A DNA stretch of 64,000 nt. It comes from Deroplatys truncata (taxonomy: Eukaryota; Arthropoda; Insecta; Mantodea; Mantidae). The DNA lies in assembly GCA_030765065.1 (NCBI GenBank), contig CM060984.1, positions 105,257,488-105,321,487 on the forward strand, given 5' to 3'. This document shows positions 45,700 through 56,381 of this stretch, one piece after another. The position numbers and the translations under genes were made by a program. The notes below the pieces were generated by a model that did not search any database, was not told the DNA's origin, and saw only the letters and a list, made by a program, of their open reading frames with translations. Every line of letters starts with the position of its first letter. Positions within the stretch are counted from its first letter, which is position 1.

Positions 45700-45835
45700 C
45701 ATGTTTCCAAAAATGCTTTTTTTGGATTCAGGGAGTCCCAAAACATGTATTTCCGGTGAAATCTCGGTATAGAATTTTTGGGTGGAATACAATACTTCCT
45801 CTACTTACTATACGTAGTAGAGAAAGTAAAAATAT
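44927..45835 (+). mobile_element. R1 repeat, full-length reference copy (DINE-1/HINE-like)
   Basis: Forward sense, about 0.91 kb. It begins TCTGATGTGTTACACTCACA and has the subterminal ACTTTCTCTAC about 25 bp in. It passes AACGCTTATTCTCCAT and GTTTACCAGTTATGCAAAAG, carries a CA tract about 140 bp from the 3' end, and ends with the palindrome CTACTTACTATACGTAGTAG overlapping GTAGAGAAAGT (the inverted 11-mer). No transposase. Subterminal inverted repeats, a near-3' microsatellite and a 3' stem-loop are the described features of DINE-1-type, Helentron-associated elements. That assignment is inference. The long frame at 45564-46034 is discussed under findings. Confidence 0.85.
45664..45696 (+). 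repeat. (CA)n microsatellite inside R1
   Basis: About 16 CA units at the fixed R1 position. Confidence 0.95.
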
Positions 45836-46174
45836 TAAACACCCACGTATGCAAAACTCACTCACAACATTTCTCTCTGTTAATTTTATTGCTGCAGTCA
45901 TACTGACGAGAATAGAAATTCTCTTGTTTTATTTTATGTTATTTTATTCTTGTTTTATTCACAGGACTGCGTATAACCTTGTAGTAGTTATAAAGGGGAA
46001 CAACTACAATTACAAAAGTCTTCCCATGAAATAATTCATATACGAGATTTCAAACAGGCAGATGTTTTAGCGTGTTTAGAAACTGATTATTTGTAGCCAA
46101 AACGACTTTATTGATTTATGGTTCTCAAATTGAGTATGACTAAAGCTCCTTACAATGCCACGTTTGCTGCAGCA
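45836..46174. other. Unassigned DNA
   Basis: Nothing recognised. Confidence 0.45.
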
Positions 46175-46260
46175 TTCTTAGCTCACTAGTAGAGCGGTAG
46201 CTTACTGCTGTCCAAGTTGCAAGTTCAAATACGTGTGGGACTACTCAAATTTCCTTTTTC
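46175..46260 (+). mobile_element. tRNA-like sequence (SINE head or tRNA relic)
   Basis: CTTAGCTCACTAGTAGAGCG (A box) and AAGTTCAAATACG (B box) at tRNA-like spacing. No clean acceptor stem pairs around it, so it is probably a degraded SINE head. Confidence 0.4.
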
Positions 46261-46494
46261 TTTTCATTTTAAATACAGGAGCAAAATTTTTTTCTGTATG
46301 TAGCATTTATTTAGTAGTCCGCCATATCGTAGATGGCAACCATGGCATTAATTTATCGGTCCGGAGCAGGTTTTATACTCAATTAAATTTTATAACCACG
46401 AATTTCATCGTTATTGTAATCATATTTGCAATTAAAATGGTGTAACACAAGCAATATTATTTAACTATATTACTGTAAAGTTGTAAGAAATAAA

Positions 46495-46600
46495 TGATAA
46501 AATCCACAAAAGAGGATTGAACTCGAGCTGCTTGTAATGAAGTTAAGCAGCTTAAACACTGCTCCACGCCAAGCCGGTGTGGAAGTAGCCAAAATCAGTG
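46495..46600 (-). mobile_element. tRNA-like sequence (SINE head or tRNA relic)
   Basis: The minus strand reads CTTGGCGTGGAGCAGTGTTT and then CTCGAGTTCAATCCTC, A- and B-box-like. No acceptor stem is convincing. Confidence 0.4.
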
Positions 46601-47311
46601 TCTAGTGGCTTGTATTATACACTTTTAGTTTGACCGAGTGTACGTATAACACATAAATCGCTGCGTTTATTTGTATTTTATTCCATAATTAATAAACACG
46701 AAACAATGCCCTTTACTAACATTACTTCTCTTAATGATCCTAGAGTGATTCTTGATTAAAATGTTTACTTATTTTAACGTCTATGTTGCTTTATAACTAT
46801 ACAAAACTGTATGTTACTCTTTTTTAATAGTATTGGTGTTTTATGTGCTTATTTTTATATAAAAATGTACCTACAGCTGCATTTTAGTTCAAAACTCTGC
46901 AACAAATATTTCCGGAGTTACGAGCACTTAAAATGTCTTGAAATGGATTAGTAACCTAAAATTACCGTTCAATACCGAGACAACCGTAGATATTTCGAAG
47001 CTGTTTATTTGTTAAATTTATTTTTCTCAGTGACCTTCATCAACAGAAAAAATTACAACTAAAACAAAGGATGCTATGGTTTTTTCTATTCCAGTTTAAG
47101 TGCAATGACCCATGTGGTTTTACTTGAAGGTGGTACTGAGTTACGCACACTGCGAACAGAGGTTAGGCGGGTTACTGTACATAAGGCAAGACACCTATGA
47201 AAATTTTGGCGCTGGAAGGGTGTGGAGGTAAGATATTGTGACAATGAGACTGTTTGGGTTTGATGTATTCTGGTTACATATGCCGTGATAAAGTTGATCT
47301 TGCCGAAAGTT
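46601..47311. other. Unassigned DNA
   Basis: Nothing recognised. Confidence 0.45.
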
Positions 47312-48135
47312 TATTACTTTCTCTACTACGTATAGTAAGTAGGGGAAGTATTGTATTCCAGCCAAAAATTCGATATCGAGTTTTCACCGGAAATACATGT
47401 TTTGAGAACCCCTGAATCCAAAAAAAGCATTTTTGGAAACATGTCCGTGTGTGTCTGAACAGCATAACTCAGAAACGAACAGTTTGATAAACACCAAACT
47501 TGGTATTCAGGTTCAGTATCTTCCAGAGATGCGACACGAAGGTTTTCAAGAAAATCCGCCACCCCAGATTACCCTTTACATGGAACGCTTTTTAAAAATT
47601 TTAATTTTCTCAAAAATGGCTCAAACGATTTTGATTAAAATATCATATGTTTAAGATATTTTTATGACAAATGAAATGCATATCTGGAATTTTCTGGGAA
47701 GTCTCCAAAAGTATTCTTCATTGTGAACGACTTTTGCAAAACTGGTAAACCATAAGAGATGGACAAAATTTTATGTAGATCGCGTTAAAACACACAATTT
47801 ATGTTATATACATTTTTTTGTTGAGTGAGCCATTTTCGAGATATTGCCTGTTATTCTCTTAAATTTTTCAATACTTATACTTTTTCTCAAATTCGTTATA
47901 CATTTTTTTATGTCCTGGTAATGCAAAGAGAATGGAATGCGCTAAATAGCAACCAACGCTTAAAAGATTTGACTATCGCTTAAAGCCTACCATATTCCCC
48001 TTGCACCTACAAGAAAATTAGCAATAAGATTAGCATCTCGATTAACATGAAGCATATGGAGAATAAGCGTTTGTAAAAATAGTTTATACAAGGGTAGAGA
48101 AAGTCATGTGAGTGTAACACATCAGATTTTTTTTA
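47312..48135 (-). mobile_element. R1 repeat, full-length copy
   Basis: Reverse sense. Begins TTACTTTCTCTACTACGTAT at 47314 and ends GGGTAGAGAAAGTCATGTGA followed by GTGTAACACATCAGATTTTT. Unexpanded microsatellite site (GTCCGTGTGTGTCTG). The minus strand is open for 78 codons at 47326-47562, ending in the terminal palindrome. Confidence 0.88.
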
Positions 48136-48739
48136 ATGGGGTTTTATTTTGAGGTTTTTTGTGGGATAACCTGGAAAGTATATTCCGATGTAATCTGCAT
48201 TCCACCAGTACCGAAATGGAAAACATGCCAAATTATTACCCCATGTCAGTCATACTACAGTCCAAATATCAACAAAAGTTTCTAATTGCACACTTCTACT
48301 TTCAAGATTCGGTTAAAAATGTGATGCCTTTCACATCGGTTTACCCAGATCTTCGCATCCACGATGCAACTGACGAAGTCTTCGAACTGTGAATCAATCC
48401 CTGTTGAATCTCCTAAAGAGCTACCTATACCTTTCCTCTTTCATCATCATCATCTTCGAGCATCTTCTAGACTGCAGTAAGGGCAGCCTGTCATGGCTGT
48501 AACTTAAAACCGCACCTTTCACCCGCTCCCTTCCATTGAGTGGCAGTTCTCGATCTTTAGTCCAACTAACACGGGTACTATTTGGACCGCACTACCTTTG
48601 CCATTAAATTCCTGACTTTCTTTTTCTCCTTCTTCCTTTCCGGTGGAAGGGTTTTAGTGGGTATGGTCATGCTGACGAATCTCACAATCTCAACTTGTTG
48701 GGGTTAGCACAACATAACTGGATTTCCTCTGTAGTAGTT
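48136..48739. other. Unassigned DNA with a short shared repeat
   Basis: No gene. The block at 48641-48700 (GGGTTTTAGTGGGTATGGTC) matches 10175-10235, so a fragment of an unnamed repeat lies here. Confidence 0.45.
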
Positions 48740-49410
48740 CTTATTTTAGGAGGAGTTGTATTGTATTTCGACTGTTGGGGAGCCGAACACTTGAAGTAGT
48801 TGCAGCCGCACGTATGGTAAAAAGTTTCCGGTAGCCTTCGCCCCAAGTTTAAAAATAATATCTTTGTAATTTGACTGTTTCTTTAAATATTGTATATTTA
48901 TGTTTGCCTCGGCTGCGTCAGTATTATTGTTAGAGACCTGGATTTCTTTGCAGGGAGTAGTGCGGCTAAGAATGTAGGCTTACACAGATTATAATTTGTA
49001 CTTCACTCCATTTATTAATTATTTAAACGATTAAAATAACACTTCACTAATATAGAGAGAGAGCTGTGAGATTATTTATTAATTACTAGCATTTTTTAAC
49101 ACGTAAACTATTTTTTTCTCATACTGATACGTATTAAACTTCTCGAGGACGTGTCTCGCGTCCGGTTAGTAACGCTGTCTACTAGCAACAGACTTCTGAA
49201 TTTGTACAATTTGCCATATTTCAGTTCTGATGGGTAATCCTACTCCAATAGATTACTTTCATTTAGCTTAAGCTTTTTTCTCGTTGTGGATTGGCTATTT
49301 ATAAACTGTCTCAAAATTTACATTATTGTTGCTTCCATAATGACTAGTAGCATTATTAAACTTTCTTACTCATTATTGACTCAAGGTTACCTCATTGTTA
49401 GCAACTTTTA
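48740..49410 (-). mobile_element. LTR retrotransposon fragment C
   Basis: Minus-strand relative of A and B, truncated at its 5' side. It retains AACAATGAGGTAACCTTGAG, AGCTTAAGCTAAATGAAAGT, AATCTCACAGCTCTCTCTCT, GACGCAGCCGAGGCAAACAT and at least one CTACTTCA|AGTGTTCGGCTCCCC PBS-like unit. It is closest to A over the last 100 bp. Fossil, no coding region. Confidence 0.7.
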
Positions 49411-49448
49411 ACCTATTATGTAAGTAGGCAAGTATCACGTGATTTTAA

Positions 49449-49731
49449 AATTAAAAATTAAATTTATTTGTGAACGCTCTTTAACTACTATGGTTTATAG
49501 CGCCCCATTTTATATTGGGCGTGAAAGACCGGAAATTTTGTACAGAGGCCTCTATCCGCCTTGAGGTTCGTTTACGTGTCATAAATCTACGACACGGCAC
49601 CAACAGCTTTACTTCCCTTCCGAAGGAACCATGTTTAGGGTTTTTACCCCGAAAAAAATCCATCACTCTCCGCCGGGTTTGAGCTCGCGATCTCGGGAAC
49701 TAGAGGTATCCCTGGGCCACGGAGGATGATG
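49449..49731 (-). mobile_element. SINE S1, third copy
   Basis: Minus-strand head CATCCTCCGTGGCCCAGGGA (A box eroded), B box GAGCTCAAACCCGGC, tail GAGCGTTCACAAATAAATTT. Flanked by CGTGATTTTAA at 49438-49448 and 49732-49742 (perfect 11 bp). Confidence 0.9.
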
Positions 49732-49742
49732 CGTGATTTTAA

Positions 49743-51462
49743 GGATAACATATTCCGATTATTCGCGAATATATTGGCACTTAGATGGAATTTGAAAATC
49801 ATGCTGACGCCGCTTACGTCAGTGCTATCTGAAGCACATGTTCAGCATACTCCGGACATTTAAAGTTAGGAGTTTTTGACGGCTGTCTTTCTGCTAGACA
49901 CGTGCTAACAGGAATCTACAACACCCGGCCTTTAAATCTTTAATCTAATGTTCAGCTACGCCGCAAGACCACCGGAACATGGAGAGCTTAACCTTCTTCG
50001 CACACCAGGTAAACTTATCTCTTGGAGCCTCATTATTGTTTGACGTGTTTGTAGTAATATGGAGTAGAACTTTAGTCAGCTAAATATTGTTGATATATTT
50101 ATTGCAGTGTACAGTATTAAACTGAATTTGGAACCACAGTTACATGCCAATAATTTGCCACTCTTTCGACTGCTATACCCAGTAGCCTGTCCGTTAAACT
50201 TATCTCTCTCAAATGAAATCCTGAGCAACACACCGTCCTCGTCCCTCTAGTTAGGGCGCCGTTGTAGTCGTCGTCACGATATCAAAATATTTATTAAATG
50301 ACAATGCTGTTATTTATAAATCAATGATCGTATCATGAACGCAAATAAAGCAATTAACCATAATTAAATAGTAGAGGATAAAATATATGAAACTAGCGGA
50401 ATGAGCGTAAATAGCTGTTACACTTAAACGCAAACTTACGATCTTTTATTCGTAATACCCGTATATGTATATATTATAACTTTTTATACTTAAAACCTTA
50501 GCAGTTTTGTACAAAAACCCAGAAAAGTGATCTGTTTTTAGTGTGTTTTCTTGGCAACTATAAATTTAATGCATCTAAAGCTTATAAATTTCACCGTTAG
50601 CCAAAATGAGCAAAGAGGCACCTGATTGGCGGAACCTTGATCCTGCAACAACAATGTTAACCGGCGTCAGTTAACTTTTGGCAGTTTCTAATTTCACTAT
50701 TGTACCAATTTTTTTGTTTTATCCGTGTTTCGCGCCTTTATCAGGTGTAGATCTTCAGCGGGATCTGAGCGTTGCCTGTTCTTTTGTTTTGGTTTGGTAG
50801 TCGGCATCTATATCCCGTCCTGAGGTTAGCTAGCGAGTTTAGCTGCTTCGAAAGATGACTTGTTCTCCAGCTGTGTTTGCGTCGGCAAAACGTGGTGTGT
50901 TCTTAGAAATATGTAGCCATTTATAGCGCAAATAACTGCACTTTTGTTCATCTCTGTTCGTTTCAATATTAAGTGTTCGTCTCTACAAATTGTTTCAATG
51001 CTTTCTTTAGGGGGCATAAACGTAGAACAAGATTTTTACTCTGGTTTTGTTATGGTATTTTAGGAGCAGATCTTAGGGGAATGCTCCGGAATTCTTAAAG
51101 TGTTCCTGTCTAATCCGATTCATGCTAATTTAATTTTGGCCGTGTAGGCTGTTGTTAAATAAATTGTAAAGCATCTTTTTAACGTGCTTTTGTGAATTAT
51201 GGTTTATGCCGTGTATGTATTGTTAAATGATAGGTGTTCCTGTGTAACTCTCGTGCGATAATATAAATAGGACATACTTATAGGTAGATAAATGCTGTTA
51301 GTACCAGCTTATCCTAATACCCTTGTGTTTCAAGTGCAAGTGCAACCGTTACAAACCGAATATTTCAATATGCCGAAGGAAATTGTTCAACAAAAGCATC
51401 AACATAAATCTAATATTCTAACTACTTTGCAAATTATTTTTTTCCTGATTTTGAAAAATGTA
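49743..51462. other. Unassigned DNA
   Basis: No gene or repeat recognised in 1.7 kb. Frames of 61-63 codons only. Confidence 0.4.
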
Positions 51463-51813
51463 TATGCAGTGTGGACCATTTAAGTTGAGATGTACAATAT
51501 CTACAAAACTAAGTGTTGTAGAAAGAAATGTCTTTATATAGAAGTGCTTGATATTATGGGGAAAGTAAAATGCCATTAGTTGTGTTTTGATTGGAGGATG
51601 ATATGATGGTCATTTTAGGGTCAATTTAATTCCTTTAATGGGAATCTATAATTAGGGTCGATTCAAGTTGACCCTAAAATAAGCATCACAACGTCCTCCA
51701 AGTATAAAACGACTAATGGCATTTACTTTTACCCATAATATCAAACAACTTTTATTAAAGAAATTTCTCCCTAGATATTATACAGTCTCAACTTGAATTG
51801 TCCACTCTGTATA
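51463..51813. mobile_element. R3 fold-back MITE, short full copy
   Basis: Left arm GTGGACCATTTAAGTTGAGA and right arm (reversed) GTGGACAATTCAAGTTGAGA are inverted, and similarity continues almost to the centre, so the element is essentially one 160-bp hairpin. Ends are TATA-rich with TA on both sides. It is about 270 bp shorter than the 27994-28614 copy, lacking its unique centre. Confidence 0.85.
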
Positions 51814-52580
51814 GCTAACCTCGTTAAATGGGGACTTGTCATAAGTTAGCTTTGTTAATCTTTCCTTTGTGGCCTATATGGGAAACCCCTTCCACATTGT
51901 AATTTACCAGCGAAGGTCATTAAGCAAAATAAAATAAACCTAGCGAAAATAAACAACACAATTACACAGTCCACTATACAACCAGGAAATACTGCAGGGA
52001 GAAAGCGAAGGGTTACCACTTTAAATAATGGTCCAACATCAGCGTTTAACTTCTCACTGCGATACAGAGAGACTAGTAGAAAATTTTAGGAACCCCCCCC
52101 CGAAATACAACGTTTAACGAATAGTAAACTGTAAGTCACTCGCTTTATAACATCTACCCCCATAAAGGTTCTACACACACGCTGTACCTCTTAAACATCT
52201 CCTTCAATTCCTGAAGCGGGTTTATACAGTCAAATGCAGTTTTACCGCCAAAATGTGTGTATTTTGCTGTTTTCTTTACGTCATTTACATAACCACAAAG
52301 TCTGAAATCTAAATTCCTTCCTCGCGACGTTTTCCATCCAAATTCTTTGCTGCCTTGAGGGAATCGAACCTCTGGGGATCGAGAGCGCATTCTCATGCAA
52401 GTTGTAAGTTATCTTGAACTGGGAACTAGCGATAAATCGATCACCATCGAGAGGTCGTTCACGGAGATGTTGGGTGCCGCTGTTCTTTTGTCAGCTAAAA
52501 TTTCATTTTGCAGCTGAACAGTTTTCAATATGGCTATATTAGACAGCTCTGCTAAGACATTATTGGCGTGATTTTAAACA
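51814..52580. other. Unassigned DNA
   Basis: A C-run of about nine occurs at 52094-52103. A weak tRNA-like B box (GAGGTTCGATTCCCTC, minus, near 52355) may be a SINE relic. Nothing else seen. Confidence 0.4.
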
Positions 52581-53069
52581 TAATATTGTCACGAACCATA
52601 CTGTTTCGAAATTGGACTAGTGGATTATTTGGCAGTAATACTTAATTATTCCCTAGCTGCATTGGACTAAGCGTCGAGCAGCATCCCCTCTTAGCTACAC
52701 TGAACTGAGCGCGCCACCGGATGCCTATACTAAGTTTATATATGATTTCTATATCCGGTGGTGGTTTGGCCTTTCCGTCTATTTGCGTCACTACCGTACC
52801 ACAGGCTTCCAAAAAGGGTGCGCCTGGTACGTAACATCAACCACTAAGGGTAGATATCGCTTTAATGTGGCGAACTACCCGGACGTCGTGGGCTGTCGGA
52901 ATAGGAGTGCCTTTGCGTAATTTCCCTCGGATGGTGTGACATCCGTGGACAACTCCATTCCTTGAATTTAGAACTTAAGACAATTTATGTCTTCTATCAA
53001 ATAATTAAGTATTACTGCCAAATAATCCACTAGTCCAATTTCGAAACAGTATGGTTCGTGACAATATTA
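52581..53069. mobile_element. MITE with perfect 70-bp terminal inverted repeats
   Basis: The outer 70 bp on each side (52581-52650 and 53000-53069) are exact inverted copies beginning TAATATTGTCACGAACCATA. The outermost TA can be read as a TA target duplication, leaving 68-bp TIRs. The 349-bp centre is GC-richer than the surroundings and has no long frame. No autonomous partner is in the window. Perfect arms imply a recent insertion or gene conversion between arms. Confidence 0.9.
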
Positions 53070-53689
53070 CTTCCACAAAACGAAGCACTCTTAGAGAAGA
53101 CAAAGATAACACAGTTTATTAAAAGCTAATGTTCTTATCAGACCGTTTCACTGTTTATCTTCCTATGAAGGTTTGCTGAACTCTTGAAGGTTTGCTACCG
53201 GAGGATACGTTAATAGCATTGCTCTATTTGCCTGCATGTCTACACGCAAGCACGAAACCATTTGTGAACCGTTTCATCTTCGTATTTAAATTCACATTTT
53301 TATAATGGCGTGAAGAATATTTTTCTACGTATCTCAAAGTTGGCTGCAATCATATCATGGGGGCTTAGGGGGATTAATTCCGAAGATACAACATTGGAAC
53401 AACAAAAGATGGATTTTGTATCCAAGGATTGCTCCTTCACACTAATCTATGTAAGCTAAGATTGGAATTCTGAATAGGATTTGAAACATTTCTTGCGACA
53501 GGCAGCACTCGAACCAGGGATATTTGCATTACCTGGGCGACGCAGTATCATTGTGTCATGACATTGCTTCGAAAATACAGGTTCAGATGAGAGAAGTTCA
53601 GTGCGTTTTCGGGTCAACATCACTGTGGCGTAATGCGTCGGTATGGTAACCTCAGGAACCATATTCGGGTCCCAGTTGTGTCACTGAAT
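53070..53689. other. Unassigned DNA
   Basis: A minus-strand GGTTCGAGTGCTGCC near 53505 is B-box-like, without a clear A box. Nothing else recognised. Confidence 0.4.
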
Positions 53690-54137
53690 TTTGACTTTCT
53701 CTACCATGTACTTATAATAGGTAGGGAAGTTATTGCATTCCATACAAAAATTCGATAAAGAGATTTCAACCGAAATACATGTTTTGAGTCCCCTGAATCC
53801 AAAAGAGCGTTCTTAGGAAAAGGTCCTCACACAGCATTTTTGAGAAAATGGAAACATTTGAAAATGTTTCATTAAAGGGTAGTTGGAAGTGGAAATTTTC
53901 TTGAAAATCTTCGTGTCGCAGTTTTGGAAGATATTGAACCTAAATACTACGTTTACATTTATCCAGCTTTTCGTTTTGAATTAGTTGTTCACAAATATAG
54001 ACATAGGCATAGCCCAAAAGCACTTTTTGGATTCAGGAAGCCTCAAAACATGCATTTCCAGTGAAATCTTGGTATAGAATTTTTTGGGTGGATTACAAAG
54101 CTTCCCCTACTTACTATACGTATTAGAGAAAATAAAA
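53690..54137. mobile_element. R1 fold-back: two R1 3' ends in inverted orientation
   Basis: 53690-53830 reads as the reverse-sense R1 terminus (GACTTTCTCTACCATGTAC to AGGAAAAGGTCC). At about 53833 it switches to forward-sense R1 (TTTTTGAGAAAATGGAAAC onward), which runs out to its own terminus (ACTTACTATACGTATTAGAG). Both outer ends are therefore the R1 palindromic end. No short unique spacer separates the halves. Confidence 0.8.
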
Positions 54138-54263
54138 AGGCTACTTTCGTCATAAATACATACTGAGCATACTGAGCATCAAACTTCAGAAATTCACTGG
54201 CACACAAAACGAACGCAATACAATGCATACATTTATTCAACATTTAGTTGCTTTAGGGACTTT

Positions 54264-55112
54264 ATTGCTTTCTCTACCACTATAGTAAGTAGGGGAAGTA
54301 TCGCATTCCACCCACAAATTCGATACCTAGATTTCACCGGAAATACATGTTTTGAGGCCTCCTGAATCCAAAAAATTTATTTTTGGAAACATGTCCATGT
54401 GTGTGTGTCTGTGAACAGCATTACTCAGAAACGAACAGTGGATTAAACTTCAAACTTGGTATTTAGGTTCAGTATCTTCCAGAGATGTGACATGAAGATT
54501 TTCAAGAAAATCTCCCCACCCCAGATTACTTTTTACATGGAAAAGTTTTCGAAAATTTTAATTTTCTCAAAATGGCTCTAATGATTTTGATTAAAATATA
54601 ATATATTTAAGATACTTTCATGACAAATAAAATGTATATCTTGAATTTTCTGCGAATGTCTCCAAAAGTGTTCTTCATTGTGAACGACTTTTGCATAACT
54701 GGTAAACCATAAGAGATAGACAAAAGTTTACTACACAAAAATGTAGATCGCGTTAAAATACACAATTTATGTCATATAGATTATTTTTGTTGAGTGTACC
54801 ATTTTCAGGATATTGCTTGTTATTCCTTTAAATTTTCAAATAAAACTTTTTTTCAATTGGGAATTCGTTATTCATTTTTTTGTCCTGGTAATGCAAAGAG
54901 AATGGAATACTCCACATAGCAACCAGCTCTTAAAATATTTGATAATTGCTTAAAGCCTACCAATTCCCCTTGCATTTGCAAGAAAATTAGCAATAAGATT
55001 AACATCTCGATATCTCGATTAACATGAAGCATACGGAGAATAAGCGTTTGTAAAAATGGTTCGTACAAGAGTAGAGAAAGTAATGCGAGTGTAACACATC
55101 AGATTTGTTTTA
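54264..55112 (-). mobile_element. R1 repeat, full-length copy
   Basis: Reverse sense. Begins TTGCTTTCTCTACCACTATA and ends GAGTAGAGAAAGTAATGCGA followed by GTGTAACACATCAGATTTG. Distal third is of the AATGGAATAC-CC-CATAGCAACC subtype, as in 47312-48135. Microsatellite site short (GTGTGTGTGTCTGTG). Confidence 0.88.
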
Positions 55113-55137
55113 CTTAAAATGATTTCACGAACGTACA

Positions 55138-56381
55138 TCTTAATATATAAAAGTCTACGTGTGTGTGTGTGTTCCTTATGGGCTTCTACACCGTTGCACC
55201 GATTTCGATCAAACTTAGCACAAATAACCTTTGACACAAAGCAAAAACTGCTGTCTAACTTAGTATTCGAAATTCCATCGAATTTCATACGATACGTTAT
55301 TTAATTTTGTACGATGCCTACAAAAGCTGGCATGGTCATCTATATCTTTTCTCAACCATAATCTTAATAGGTCGAATATTGCCAACATAAATATAATAAT
55401 TATTTAGACTCTCATGGCCTACAAAATAATAAAAGAAACAGCGAATTCACATATTCGTTAATCTCCTCTCTGACATTGATTATGGAGTAATAACACAGTC
55501 AAATAAACAACTACAACACATTTGCCACTTATGATAACAGCAACAGTATCAAATCAGACAAAATGCTACTTCTTTATCTTCATATGACTATGTATTGTGT
55601 GTAGATATAAAATCACACAAAAACATTCAACGTAATTACATTGACTACGAAAGTCTCTGTGGTGATCAAACATGGCTAACATAAGAGTAATAAATATAAT
55701 AATAATGAATACAAATAAGTTTATTTCCATTCATTCTGCAATCATACTCTGATGTTCGGATATTCACTTATTATAACTTGTAGTTTCTCATTGTTTGTAA
55801 GCAGCGAGGTTCTTTCTCTGTGGAAGTTTGTGAAGCCTGTATTAAGCAGAAAAGTAAAAACTGAGTGACATGTAAAAATAACAGTGGGCATGGATAACAA
55901 CAACAGTATCAAACCAGTCGAAGCACCACTTCTTATTACTGTTCTTCTTTCCTTGTAGGTATATTAATCTTGGTCTTCATTTTATTTTGTCTTTCTTAGC
56001 AGTTTTGTGTATGTTGGTTACTGAGAATGAACAAAGTTATATTGATGTAATTTAAACTCCTATTATTTATTCCCAACCGAGATTTTCTCTATAAATAACG
56101 ACTATAAAGCCCGAATGTGACAAGTGGGAGTCATTCAGCTTCATTTACGAGAAATCATCATTAAAAACTGTGGTATTTGTGGTCGATTTTAGGTAGGCTT
56201 ACCTTATTATTTTAATTTGTTTGTTTTTTATAGACTCCTGAGAGTTTTAATTAACTCTAAGTATCATGTGTAATAATTTTTAAATGATTTCAACAAATGC
56301 AAGTTTATTGGGTAAGCGTGACCTAAGGCTAAATTTGTAGGTAAATGTATCACCACGGGCAACGCTGGATATTTCAGCTAG
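55138..56381 (+). mobile_element. Helitron-like non-autonomous element
   Basis: Starts TCTTAATATATAAAAGTCTA directly after an A, and ends CGGGCAACGCTGGATATTTC then AGCTAG directly before a T. This is the 5'-TC...CTRR-3', A/T insertion pattern of Helitrons without target duplication. A weak CCA(N10)TGG stem sits about 12 bp before the CTAG. The 1.24-kb interior is AT-rich and has no Rep/helicase text. The two ends resemble those of common insect Helitron families. A short GT run lies at 55158-55172. Confidence 0.7.

Noticed and set aside
44927-45835. R1 as a classical Helitron or as a cut-and-paste TIR transposon
   Set aside because: It starts with TC but lacks a CTRR end. Its 11-bp inverted repeats are subterminal on one side, and no TSD is evident. 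The HINE/DINE-1 layout explains more.
45564-46034. 156-codon plus frame
   Set aside because: Runs through the R1 3' end, its CA tract (His-Thr repeat) and out into unrelated flanking DNA, so it is not a gene. The R1 part is reported separately as a conserved frame.
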